A stretch of DNA of 19,613 nucleotides. Source: Pelagophyceae sp. CCMP2097 (taxonomy: Eukaryota; Sar; Pelagophyceae). Location of the stretch: contig MU657170.1 of the NCBI GenBank assembly GCA_026770575.1, positions 503,378-522,990 on the forward strand, read 5' to 3'. The notes beneath the pieces were generated by a model, which made no database searches, was not told the DNA's origin, and was given only the letters and a program-made list of their open reading frames with translations. Position numbers and translations under genes: made by a program. The number at the start of each line of letters is the position of its first letter. Positions within the stretch are counted from its first letter, which is position 1. This document shows, in pieces, positions 6,110 to 15,256 of this stretch.

Positions 6110-9100
6110 CCCTCTGCGACCGGAGCTAAAAGGGTCTGCATGGCCTCGTGAAACGCGACGTCGACGCTCGACCCCTTTGCCATGGCCCTGTACACCGCAG
6201 CAGAGAAGGCTGCGGCCCCCGCATCAACGCACGCCGTCCGCCACCCGACGGCACAGACGTCGGCGTCGCCTCTTTGCGCGGCGAGAGCTAAAGCGAGAGA
6301 GTCGCACGAGTTGGCGAAGAAGAGCTCTGGTCGGGCTTCGGCGACCAGCGACTCGAAGTTCAGCAGAGGTTGGGCCTAGGTCACATGGTGCCGACGTTTC
6401 GGGGAGCATCCACGAATCCTGCACACCCCTCGCAGCACTGGCGCCCCCGCCGCTTCAAGACGCACCACGATGCGCACGCGCATCTGGTCTTTCGCTTCTT
6501 CCGGCGTCGTTTGCATAGGCTCGCTCCGCGCGTGCAACGGCTCTTCATAAAGAGCGTGCTCCGCGAACCCGTGCCCCGCCGTGTGCAGCCAGAGTCTGGG
6601 CGTCTCGCGCATCGTCTTCATTTGGCGGAAGAGATTGCGGCCGTTTCGCCTCGAATTGAACGACCCAAAGTGCGCGCAACTTCGCAAAGTCGCGCCGACT
6701 GTGTCTATCGAGCATTCCACGACGTTCACTTTCACGGCGCGGTCCGGGCCGGCGACGGCGCGCCGGATGGCCGCGACTTCGAAGTCCCACCGGCGGGCGT
6801 CGTCCGACGTCTGAACCGACTTTGAAGTCCCGCGGACCTATCCGGTTTCCACGTTTTTCCGCGAGAATTACGTCTCTTCCAAACCCGGTCCGCGCAGAGG
6901 CGGCCCCGAAAAGAGTACGAGACGGCCGCAGGAGATGGGCCGGGAGACGGGCCGGGAGACGGCCCCTTTCGAGGCATTCGGATGTCCCAGAGGCGGCCCC
7001 TTTCGACGCATTCGGATGTCCCTTTGGACAAAGGTCCGGGATTGCAACGGGAGAGAACCACCAGGGCGCCGGTCCTCACAAAGACCAGCGTCGCGGCCGT
7101 CTCGCTTCGCTTCGTCTGGATGCTCCTTAAAGCACCGCGGCCCCACCAGGGCTCTTTCGGCCTCTGGGGTGCGGCACAGGGGAAGAGTCGGCTTCGGCTT
7201 TTCTCGCCCTCTGCCACCCAGGCCTCTCGCCTCATCTGCCATTGAGCCAACCGCAACACCCCGTACACCGCCAAGCCGGTGAAGACGGCCGCCGCGCCGA
7301 GGACTGCATAAGTGGGGCCGTCCTCGTCGTCGTTTTCTTTTTTACCATCGGAACGAAAACGATCCACGTATTCCGTCGCCCAATCTGCGAGGCCTAGATA
7401 GGGCGGTGATGCCGAGTTTGGACGGGAGCGGGGTTTCATTGGGTCAGGGGGCCCTGCGACAAGGTCCGGGAGACACCTTTCACGCAACGAGGTCCCTGTG
7501 AAAAAGTCCCGTGGCGTGGTCGCTCTGACCAAGTCGCCGCGACACGGTCCCGTGGCAAGCTTCCCGCGGCAGACGTCCCGTCAAGATCCTTGCGACGAGG
7601 TCCCTGTGACACGGTTGCATCGAAAAGGGCCCCGTAACGACGTTCCTTGGACGAGGTCCCGCAAAGGTCCCTGCGACAAGGTCCGTGCGACAGGAAACGT
7701 GTCTCCCTCAAAGGTCCCCGTGGGAAGGTCCCCGTGGCGAGTTTCCCTCAAACGGATTCCGTGGAACGAAAAGGACCTCTCTCGGACAGTCCCCTGCGAT
7801 GAGGTCCCTTTGACAAGGAAAGGTCCCTACGTCAAGGTCCCCAGGGCTGTGTCACAGGGCCCCCGCGAGCAAGGTGCCCGGTGGCAGGTTTCCTCCGACA
7901 AGGACCCGCGACGCTGCGACAGGGTCCCTCTGACAAGGGCCCTCTGAGAAGAGCCCGTTCAGGTCCCTCTGAGAAGAGCCACTCTGACAAGATGCCAGTG
8001 TCCCATTGGCAAGAGCCGTACAGCCGACGGCAGCGCCCGGTCGTCCATCCCTCGAGGCCCGCCGCTCCCGGCGCGGCCTTGATCGGAAACGGGTCGGCCG
8101 AAGTACAATCCAACTTGGAAACAACTTTTTCGAGTCTTTCGTGGTCCCATTTTCGAGATCCCCGAGGCACCTTGCCCGCAACGAAATCCCCGTCACCCTG
8201 TGATGAGGTCCCTGCGAAAGGGATCCCGCGGCAAGGTCGCTGGGATGAGGTTGCTGCGACAAGGAACACGGTCCCGCGACAAGTTTCCCGTGGCAGAGGT
8301 CCCGTCAACCCTGGGACGAGGTTGTTACGAAAAGGGCCCTGATGCAAGGTCCCCGTGACGAGGTTCCTTTGACGAGGTCCCCATGACAATGTCCCTGTGA
8401 CAAGGTCCGTGCGACAGGGTCCGTGCGACAAGTTTAACAACGTGCGGAGAAAGACCTCCCTCCGGTCCTCAAGACGGTCTCCTGTGACGAGGACCCCGTG
8501 GCAAGGTCCCCGTGGCAAGGTCCCGATGCCAAGAACCCAGTGACGAGGTCCCCGTGACAAGTGGTCTTACGACGTGCCGACAAAGGACCCTTTTTCGGAA
8601 ACCCTGCGACAAGGTCCCTTTTTCGGAAACGGGACCGACGACTGAAAAGATGAAGAAACCATCGAAACGCCCAGCGTGGCGATGGAAGCACGCATTCAAG
8701 AGACACAGGGACGTACCGTCGCATTGGACGGCGTAGTCTTCAGCCGACCCGTTCGCGCTCTGGATATTCACACCGTCTAAATGCGGGCAGAGGATGGTGC
8801 GGGCGACCAAATCATCTTTCGAGAAGATGAGCTCGAAACCCGCCTTTTGGGCTGCGGCGCGGCCTCGGTCCGTGAGAAGGCCGAAGGCCACCAAGGGAGC
8901 CAAAGTCGGCCACACCGCCTCGTCGTCTCGGGAACTGATGTACAAAACGCGCCGGAGAGCGTAGTCCCTGTCTGCATAATCCCTCGCGGTGGACTGCAAT
9001 TCCATAGTGTCGTTCGACCTGCCGACTTTATCAGGGGCGATGCGTATGGCCACCACCCGGTCGTCTAAAAACGAAGCGGCCGCAAAGGCGATCGCGTCGT

Positions 9101-12100
9101 CGTGTTGAGAAACTTCGTCGACCATTTCCGACGGGAAATCGCTCGCCACGAAAACGTTGCCACTGGAAAAGTTTAGAGTCTGGTGCAGCGCGTCGTGGAA
9201 GGCGTCTTCCCGTTGCTTCTCGCTGGAAGAAGAGTTCGATGTGTGCCCGTGGCTGTAGTTGCCGTGGTCGTGAGTTGCGTCGAGGACCGCGGCCTCGCTC
9301 AAGCCGCGGAAGGTTTCGGCGCCTCTGGCGAATTGTTTCGCGTCAAAAAGGCGACTGCCGAAAAAGTCAAACGTCCCGTGGCCGGGGGCCGCGCCGGCCT
9401 AAAGGGCGAGCGTGACGGTGCTGGCGCGCCCTGCAACCCTCTGGCGAGACCCCAGTCTCCCGAAAGGACAAAGTCCCATCTGATGGCCCTGTCATCGGGT
9501 ACCGTCGTCCCCGTGGCGTGGTCCCTGACAAGTGACCCGTGGCAAGGTCCCTGCCAGAAACCTGTACCAAGAGGTATTTATGGAAAGGTCCCCGTGACGA
9601 GGCCCCCGTGACGAGGCCCCGCCCCGTGGCAAAGGCCCGTGACGACAACCCCGTGACACGAGGCCCGTATCTCCCTTTGGACCCCGCAACGCGGAATACA
9701 AAAAGCTCCCTGGCGCTGGTGCGAAAACGGACCCTGCCCCTCGAAGGCCGCGTTTGCCCTTTTCCAGCGCCGAATTTGGCGATCAAAATCGTCGACTGCG
9801 CGCAGCGCTCATCAAAGTCGCTCCATTCCCGAACACCGTCCCGGTCGTCAAACGGCGCCACCTCGCGCAGCACGACGCCCTAAAGAGCGGATGAGGCCTC
9901 GATGGCAGTCGGACGAGGGACCCCGCCACCCCAAATGCACCTGCGCTGCAAGCTCGGCATCGGAGAGCGAGCTGAACACCCATCGCAGCTGGGCCAGCGT
10001 CAGCACGCCGCCGAGGTGGTCGAAGATGCAGTCGTGGGCCGGGCCCTTTTTGGCGACGAAGACGGCAACTCCGTCGTACGAAATGGGCCAAGAATAAACA
10101 CGAGCCGCGGCCACTTCGTGCGAGCCCTTCTGCAGCGTGTCGAGCTGCGCCAAGTCGTCGGCGGTAAAGGCCTGGCGCCACTCGTCTTCGGCGACGTTGC
10201 AGCGGCCGTTGATGCACAGGGCCTACGGGTTTCCCGCTTCAGGGGTTCCCTCTCGGCGCTCCTTGGAAAAGGCCCCGCGAGGAGAAACCAAGTCCCCTCA
10301 ACGTCCCCGCGAAAAGGTATGATGAGAACCTTCTTGACAACTTGCCCGTGGCAACTTTCCAGAGGTCCCATTCGCCCCTCGAAAGGGCCTCTCCGGTCCC
10401 TCAACGGCAACCCCGGACAACGTTTCGATGCAAAGGTCCCTATGACAAGATTTCAAAGGGTTGTATGCCAGAAACTTGTGGCAGAGATGTTTGTGACCCG
10501 GTCCCAGTAACGGCAACCCCGTGACAAAGTTCCCATCAAGGTCCCTATGACAAGAACCCCGTGACAGGATCACCGCAAAGACGCCCCTGTGGTGACCACA
10601 TCACAATTACAAGTGGTGACGCCGTGACACGGTTCCCGTGATGACGTCAAGGGGTCCCTGGTCCCAATGAAAACGTCCTGCGACAAGTTTTCCGTGGCGA
10701 GGTCCCGCGACAAGTTCCCCGTGACACAATCCTGTGGCAAGGTCCATGAGACAATGTCCCCTTGACAAGATTACCGTGACGCGGTTCCCGTGACACTAAG
10801 ACGAGGTTCCCGGAACCCGTGACAAAGGTGAAGGTGGCTGTGACAAAGTCCCTGTGGCAAGGTCGTTGTGACGCTGTGACAAGGTCCCGGTGACAAGGTC
10901 GTTGCGACATGGTCGTTGTGACAAAGTCCCTGTGGCAAGGTCTCTGCGACGAGGTCCCGTGGCAAGGTCGCTGCGACGAGGTCTCTTTGACAACATCCTC
11001 GTGACAGGGTCGCCATAGCGAGGTCCTTGGGACAAGGTCCGTGTGACAAGGTCTCTTTAACAAGGTCCTCGCGAAAGGGTCGCTGTGATAAGGCCTGTGA
11101 CGAGGTCTCTTTGACAACGTCCCGTGGCAAGGCCCCTGCGACGAGGTCCTTAAGCCAAGGTCCCTCTGACTCGGTCCCTCTGGCAAAAGGTCCCTGTGAC
11201 AACGTCGCCTTGACAGGGACGTTCAGACAGGTCCCAGTCAAGTCCCGTTGGCACGAGTTCCAGAGCCGCGACGAGGGCCGCTGCGGGATCCCGGGGTCCC
11301 TCTGACAAGGGCCCGCGAAAGTGACTGGGTCCCTCTGACAGGGTACCGTAAAAGTCGATCGGCCCTCAGAGGAAAGTTCCCGTAAAAAGTGACTGGGGCC
11401 CTCTGAAAAGATGCCAGTGTGGGCCCGTGACAGAGGTCCCCGTGGCAGAGGTCACCAGGTGCCAGAGTCGCCGTGACAAGGACCCTCTGGTAAGGTCCCC
11501 GAGACGGTGCCCCGTGGCAGGGTCCCTTTGGGCACCTTTCCCGAATAGAGGGCCCCGTCATCCCGTCACTTCGACGAGGTCCCGTCGGACCGGGGAGGGG
11601 TGCAACGGTCCGACGGGGAGGCCCTTTTGGCGAGGCCCCTCTCAGGCGAGGTCCCTCTGACGAGGTTCCTTTGGCAAGAGATCGAGAGTCACAAGGGGTT
11701 GCCGTGCCGTCGGGCCCGCCACACAGTCCCTGTGGCAAAGGTCCCTGTGACAAAGTCGACGCGACAAGGTCCCCTATGCCGAGGCCCCTCTGTCGAGATT
11801 TTCGTGACGAGGCTCCTTTCCCAAAACGACTTCTCCGTCACCCTGTGCTCACTCTGCAGCCATGCCGGCAGTCGACAAGCGTCCGGGCAGGGCCCCTTTG
11901 CACGAGAAGGTCCAAAATCAAGTTGCCGACGGTGCGGAATGTCCCACGATGGACACCGCATCAAACGGCAGCAACGTTGGGCGAGAGCCTTTCCGCCCTC
12001 GTCTTCAGCTTTGCGCAGTCGCGCACCGTCTCAGAGTCGCGGAAGCGGCGCGGCTGCACGGAGACCTTGGCCTCGGAGGGGTCCCACTCGCCTGGCAACG

Positions 12101-15100
12101 GTGGGCAATATGAGAGGGATCCTCCTCTGGCATCCTCGATGAACAACTTCGGTCCATCCCGCTTTGACTCACGGCTGAGCATGCCCGCGGTCGCTTCAAA
12201 GCGGCACAGCGCGTGGACGGCGGCGGAAGTGCCGCCGCCGTGGACGGTCGAAGAGAAGAATTCGTCGAGGGGAGCGTAAGTAGTCGACCAAGCAGCCAGA
12301 AGGGCATACACCGTCGTCGACCTGATTCGCGTTTCCGAGAACCACGTACGACGCCCTCGAAAAGGCCGAAACGGAAAGCCTCTTCTATTCGAGCCTCTGC
12401 GACGACGTCTGCCTCTGCCAAGACTTCCGCCTCTTCTATTCGAGCCCCTGGAGCCCAGACACGCCTCCCAGGCGTTGAAACGCTTCCCGGCGGACGCTGC
12501 ATCTGGCCCGAGGACGACGAGGGGCCTGCGGGTGGTCCACATTGATTTATCTGCATCCCAATTTTCGAACAACCGCCCCGCCCCCGCCTCTTGCTTTTCT
12601 GCCGCCGAGACCAGGGCCGCGGCCGCGCCGTCCGTCATCAACGGGCCCGGGTCGTTGGCGTGCCTAAAGCGAGACACGTCCGCCTTGGCGCACGACTCCG
12701 CTCAAAACTCGCCCCGCGGTCGAAGGCCCCCGCTCATCACAAACTCGCCTATCCGCTTCTCCTTGCACAAGCTTTTGCAGCGCGTCCGCGACGGCCGCCC
12801 TGGAAGATGCGCATTCCGTCGGAGATAGCGCTTCTAATCCGGCATGCACTGCGGCTTGCTGTCCAACGTCCGATAACGCCACATCTATAAACCGCAAAGC
12901 CTCCACCGCCTCCGCGGCGTCGGCGCACGAAGCGACGGCGTCGAAGCGGAGTGCTAAAGATAATGTTCGGCCGAAGAGTGTTGCGTCTGTCACAATTTCC
13001 GCGCAAGTGTCCTGATAAACATTCCCCGTCGGTCTACGCAGAGCCGCCGAAGACATGAAGCCCATCGTCGAACCCGCCGGCTCCGCCAGCAAAACCTAAC
13101 GGAAGCGTACGGCGACGCAATCTTCAGATGCACGCACGGCCTCGGCGATGTCGAGATTGTACTCGCTCACGGAACGCGCCGCCCACCGCGCGTCCACCTG
13201 CAAAGGGGCGTTTCAGACGCGCCGCCCTCTGGGATCGGCCGCAGAGCGCATCGAATGGTCTCCTCCTTTCGATGGCCTCACGACGGTCCTCGAGACGGGC
13301 TTTTGATGGGCTCTTGATGGCCGTCTTGAGGACCGTTTTGAGAACCGTTTTGAGCACCTTCTTGAGGCTGTCTCAAGGCCATCTTTCGAGGGCCGTCTCG
13401 AGGGCCTTGTCAGAGGGACCGTCGAGAGGCCGTCTCGAAGACCGCCCCGTGGCCGTCTCCGGGACCGTCTCAAGGGCGGCTTGGGGCTGTCTTGAGGACC
13501 TTTGGGCCGTCTCGAGGCCTTGGAGAGGACCATCCCGCGGCCGCCTCGAGGGCCGTCTTAACGACCGTTCCGAGCCGTCTTGGGTCCGTCTCGAGGATTA
13601 TGGATTATCGAGGACCATCTCCGGAAGACCATTTCCGGAAGACCGCCTCGAGGCCGACACGGACCGTCTCGAGGCGGCCTTGGGACCGTCTCGAGGCCGC
13701 CTCGGAGAACGTTTCGAGGGCCGTCGTGAGGACCGTTTTGAGGACAGAGGTCGTCTCGAGGCCATCTCAAGGACCGTTTCGACTACCTTGGGACCGCCGC
13801 GAGGCCGTCTCGAGGACCGCATTCCGTCTCGAGGACCGTATTCCGTCTCGAGGCTCTCTCGAGAACCGTCCTCAGGGCCGTCTCGAGGGCCGTCTCAAAG
13901 GCCCGTCAAGACGTCCTCGAGGATCACCTCTTCGGACCATCTTCAGGCCCGTCTCGAGGCCGTCTCGAAGCCGCCTCGGCCCAGTCTCGAAGACCGTCTC
14001 GAGGCCGTCTGAGGTTCGAGCAAGTCTGCATCCCTGAGGCGACTCTCGGCGACGCGCCCCCCGGGTTCCGAGGGTGGCGAGGCGACCCTCCCTTCGGCGA
14101 CGCGCTCCTCGGCTTCCCTCGGCAACTCGTCTCTCGGGCGGCCACTCTCGGCAACTTGCCCCTTGCATTTCAATGAGAAAACAACGCACGTCTTCCACGT
14201 CGTCACTGAGCGCGCATCCTAAAGCTTGCCCGACCGCCGTCCGGACGGCGGACGGGTGCCACGCCCCCGCCCTCGTCAGCGTGTTGTTCAGCTGCGCGGC
14301 GCAGTCGCGGCCCGCGTCGGCGAAGAGTGCGCAGTCGCCGTCGACGCTTTGGCAGAATTCTTCCTCCGAGTCAGCTTCTTGCACCGCCACCGCGCGCACC
14401 GGCTCGACGACGTCCTTCCACTTCGCTTCGCCCCTCGGGGAAGCGCACAGAGCTCGCTTCAAGGCCGCTTTCGTGGCCCCGCAACACGCGCACCGAGCAG
14501 CCTTCTTCGGTACGACAAGAGCTATCGTGTCATGTGCAACTGGTATCGTGAGAAGCGTCGGCGCTTTAAACGGACCGCATCGGCCGCCCTGGCAGGCCAG
14601 GCTCCAATCAGACACGTGGAGCGGGCCTAAGAAACAACTTTCACAGAAGGCTTCTTGCAAAGGCCCCTCGTGGGGGCCCATCTGTCGCTTCGGCCTCTCG
14701 TGCAGGCCGATCTGTATCTTCGGCCCCTCTTCGGCCCCTCTGTTGAGAGGGAGGCGCCTCGTCGACTCACGTTGGCCGGCGTCCAGCCCCAACTCGCGGC
14801 CCCCGCACTTCCGCGCCGCCGTGGCCGAACCGCGCGGCGACGCCGTCGCCGTGAGCAGCGCCAGGCCGAGGCAGACGTGGTCGTCGTCGCCGTCGTGCAC
14901 CTTTGATGCGTCTCGGGACGACAGAAGCGGAGGGTCGACGGCCGCGGAAAGGACAACAGCCGCAGAAGGCCAAAGGGACAAAGGCCAGGTAGGAATGCAA
15001 AGCCCCCCCTCGGGCTCCGTTCGCGCACCGCGACGGCGACCGTCGGCGGCGAGTTCCGCGAGACCTACCACGCCCGGTCGATGAGCCGCTCATGGCCCAG

Positions 15101-15256
15101 GGAGGCATCCATCTGCGCGAGGGCCGGTGGAAAACTCACGTCTCTTGACCAAAGAGCGAAGGGGTTCAGCAGTTCTTCAGTCGTCTGCACCAGCACGCCA
15201 CCGGCGCCACTTAGGCAGAACACCAAGAGGCACAGCGCGGAAGCGCATTGCCGCAT
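4921..15256 (-). CDS. Predicted receptor-protease: signal peptide, two PstS-like domains, TM helix, CHAT caspase-like domain
   Basis: This is a hand-built spliced gene on the minus strand. Favoured exons are 15256-15140, 14900-14771, 14626-14190, 13197-13171, 13095 to about 12700, 12663 to about 12440, about 12356-12173, 12091-12027, 10222-9941, 9879 to about 9733, 9398-8717, 7393-7080, 6810-6665, 6595 to about 6466 and 6375-4921. Where I could fix both ends, the sites are GT/AG and the phases agree, e.g. GACG/gtacgt with ctatctag/GC (phase 1) joining the second binding domain to the TM exon. The product would lie in the surface or an internal membrane, sensing a small anion or ligand outside and acting as a protease inside. 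Exons 5-7 and the end of exon 10 are unresolved. It could be two adjacent genes, but the phase-matched 8717/7393 junction argues against that. Confidence 0.6.
5044..5120 (-). repeat. Tandem repeat in the C-terminal tail coding the SPRSTTA motif
   Basis: GATCGGGGTGACGGGGCAGTC-type units of about 21-24 bp are repeated and translate on the minus strand to SPRSTTALSPRSTTAPSPR. The array stays in frame with the coding sequence, so copy number can vary without breaking the protein. Confidence 0.6.
5449..5530 (-). repeat. In-frame 12-bp array flanked by a duplicated 17-mer
   Basis: GCATCTGCGACC units lie between two copies of GCGACGACGTCGTACGT. On the minus strand they encode TYDVVAD, a VADA array, then TYDVVAD again. 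This is slippage within the coding region that keeps the frame. Confidence 0.7.
6110..6810 (-). CDS. Exons 13-15 (part): CHAT-type caspase-like protease domain
   Basis: The fold elements run ATLVFTSDD (strand), RRWDFEVAAIRRAVAG (helix), VNVVECSIDTVGATL, LWLHTAGHGF (His motif), LVAEARPELFFANSCDS (Cys motif), CAVGWRTACVDAGAAAF and YRAMAKGSSVDVAF. The presumed catalytic His is at 6573-6571 (second His of HTAGHG) and the Cys at 6306-6304 (NSCDS), the clan CD dyad. Two small introns, 6664-6596 (69 bp) and 6465- or 6426-6376 (90 or 51 bp), are multiples of three. The second must be removed because it holds an in-frame TAG. CHAT proteases cleave specific protein partners in bacterial defence and death pathways; here the domain would face the cytoplasm. 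The substrate is unknown. Confidence 0.78.
6811..7079 (-). other. Intron 12 with a GGGCCGGGAGAC repeat
   Basis: It is bounded by gtgagg (7079-7074) and ggttcag (6817-6811). The middle (6935-7020) holds repeated GGGCCGGGAGAC and a duplicated CCCCTTTCGA-GCATTCGGATGTCC block. Open frames across it are low-complexity read-through. Confidence 0.55.
7080..7393 (-). CDS. Exon 12: juxtamembrane and single transmembrane helix
   Basis: After the ctatctag acceptor the exon reads LADWATEYVDRFRSDGKK, an acidic stretch, then a hydrophobic helix (YAVLGAAAVFTGLAVYGVL, about 7275-7219), then a basic inner flank (QMRREAW). The charge change fits an outside-in orientation. It joins upstream in phase 1 to the PstS-like exon and downstream in phase 0 (TTT/gtgagg at 7080, ggttcag/ACG at 6810). 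The downstream junction completes the strand ATLVFTSDDARRWDFE that opens the CHAT domain. An alternative is an independent start at the ATG at 7439, giving a shorter membrane-anchored CHAT protein. Confidence 0.65.
7394..8716 (-). repeat. 1.3-kb intron packed with family-1 minisatellite
   Basis: This is the intron between the second PstS-like domain and the TM exon (gtacgt ... ctatctag). Two blocks, 7440-7980 and 8170-8640, consist of degenerate 14-15-bp units around ACAAGGTCCC(t/c)GTG. Between them, 8000-8165 is non-repetitive and one minus-strand frame has coding character (KVVSKLDCTSADPFP). It might be an optional exon, but I found no phase-compatible acceptor for it. Confidence 0.6.
8717..12356 (-). 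CDS. Exons 7-11: second PstS-like phosphate-binding domain
   Basis: Family landmarks appear in the right order. These are STTVYALLAAWSTTY, HGGGTSAAVHALC and AGMLSREWDPSE (12356-12027, across an 81-bp intron 12172-12092); YSWPISYDGVAVFVAKK and LTLAQLRWVFSSLSDAEL (10222-9941); REWSDFDERC (9879 on); APGHGTFDFF, the equivalent of the ligand loop SGTFDFF (9398 on); then DDAIAFAAASF, ALRRVLYIS and LLTDRGRAAAQKAGFEL. The exon ends GACG/gtacgt at 8717. PstS-like domains bind phosphate or similar anions between two lobes; here the domain would be extracytoplasmic. The true ligand is unknown, since the loops differ from PstS. The donor near 9733 (GTCCGT) is weak. Confidence 0.75.
9399..9732 (-). repeat. 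Intron with family-1 minisatellite, short block
   Basis: The same ACAAGGTCCC/GACGAGGCCCC units occupy about 9440-9670, between the exon carrying REWSDFDERC and the one carrying APGHGTFDFF. The acceptor ctcgcccttTAG at 9399 is good; the donor near 9732 is weak. Confidence 0.5.
10223..12026 (-). repeat. 1.8-kb intron packed with family-1 minisatellite
   Basis: It is bounded by ACG/gtgcgc (12026) and acccgtag/GCC (10223), both phase 0. About 10260-11850 is a nearly continuous array of degenerate GTGACAAGGTCCC units, with variants GTGGCAAGGTC, GCGACGAGGTC and GTCCCTCTGACAAG. Long open frames inside on both strands are by-products of the periodic composition. A non-repetitive patch at 11840-12000 could hide a small exon (segment GPCPDACRLPAWLQ, then a gtgagc donor). 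Confidence 0.6.
12440..13197 (-). CDS. Exons 4-6: first PstS-like domain, C-terminal part, and linker
   Basis: A 27-nt exon (13197-13171) and an exon from 13095 carry AGSTMGFMSSAAL, matching the family's AIGF..YA strand. Then RTLSLALRF and ALSDVGQQAAVHAGLEAL match the closing PLSRPLYIYV and LS.EGQ..V...G elements. Between the pieces, 13170-13096 reads as a 75-bp intron (gtgagc...cgttag). Without splicing the frame contains one TAG at 13098-13096, after SEDCVAVRFR, which itself resembles the family's SEDDN segment, so that stop could instead be a mutation. A further block, 12663 to about 12440 (LMTDGAAAALVSAAEKQ and RPLVVLGPDAAS), lies between the two domains; its splice ends are unresolved and part could be intronic. 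Confidence 0.5.
13260..14010 (-). repeat. Family-2 minisatellite: CTCGAGGACCGT 12-bp units in intron 3
   Basis: Degenerate 12-bp units (CTCGAGGACCGT, CTCGAGGCCGTC, GGGCCGTCTCGA) fill about 750 bp of the candidate intron 14189-13198. The unit is unrelated to family 1. It contains many CTCGAG palindromes, so each strand can form small hairpins. Confidence 0.75.
14020..14160. repeat. Family-3 repeat: TCGGCGACGCG / CTCGGCAACT units
   Basis: About 140 bp of irregular units built on (C)TCGGCGACGCGC and TCGGCAACTYG abut the family-2 array, inside the same candidate intron and close to the exon 3 donor. Confidence 0.45.
14190..15256 (-). CDS. Exons 1-3: signal peptide and first PstS-like domain, N-terminal part
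   Basis: ATG at 15256 starts a 39-codon exon. It has a hydrophobic signal peptide (ALCLLVFCLSGAGG) and then TTEELLNPFALW, which aligns with the first helix of PstS-type domains. The exon ends GAC/gtgagt at 15140. Exon 2 (candidate start 14900) carries GSATAARKCGGRELGLDAG, where such domains have the ligand-loop GGGSSAG region. It ends C/gtgagt at 14771, and exon 3 begins after tttcttag at 14626, restoring an Arg codon. Exon 3 holds TIPVAHDTIALVVPKK, the hinge strand written PVAYDGLAVVV in the family, and many cysteines (secreted character). The candidate end of exon 3 is GAC/gtgcgt at 14190. The domain is strongly diverged. Confidence 0.55.

Noticed and set aside
7498..8560. Long open frames on both strands through the ACAAGGTCCC arrays
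   Set aside because: They are translations of a short degenerate tandem unit, open only because the unit lacks stops. Their text is just GPCDKVP or SQGPCHRDL repeats and they lie between phase-matched exons.
10298..11753. Open frames of 90-180 codons on both strands
   Set aside because: Same minisatellite read-through, with no protein-like text apart from the repeat.
7440..11850. CRISPR-like array
   Set aside because: Repeats are degenerate, 14-15 bp and contiguous, with no constant repeat plus unique spacer pattern; the context is eukaryotic.
13128..14037. 294- and 181-codon plus-strand frames rich in SRRLE and GPSRG words
   Set aside because: Produced by the 12-bp CTCGAGGACCGT array; unit length divisible by three keeps frames open.
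13872..15071. 399-codon minus-strand frame as a single unspliced gene
   Set aside because: It mixes two real exons (14900-14771, 14626-14190) with an intron and repeat DNA; splice sites with matching phase explain it better.
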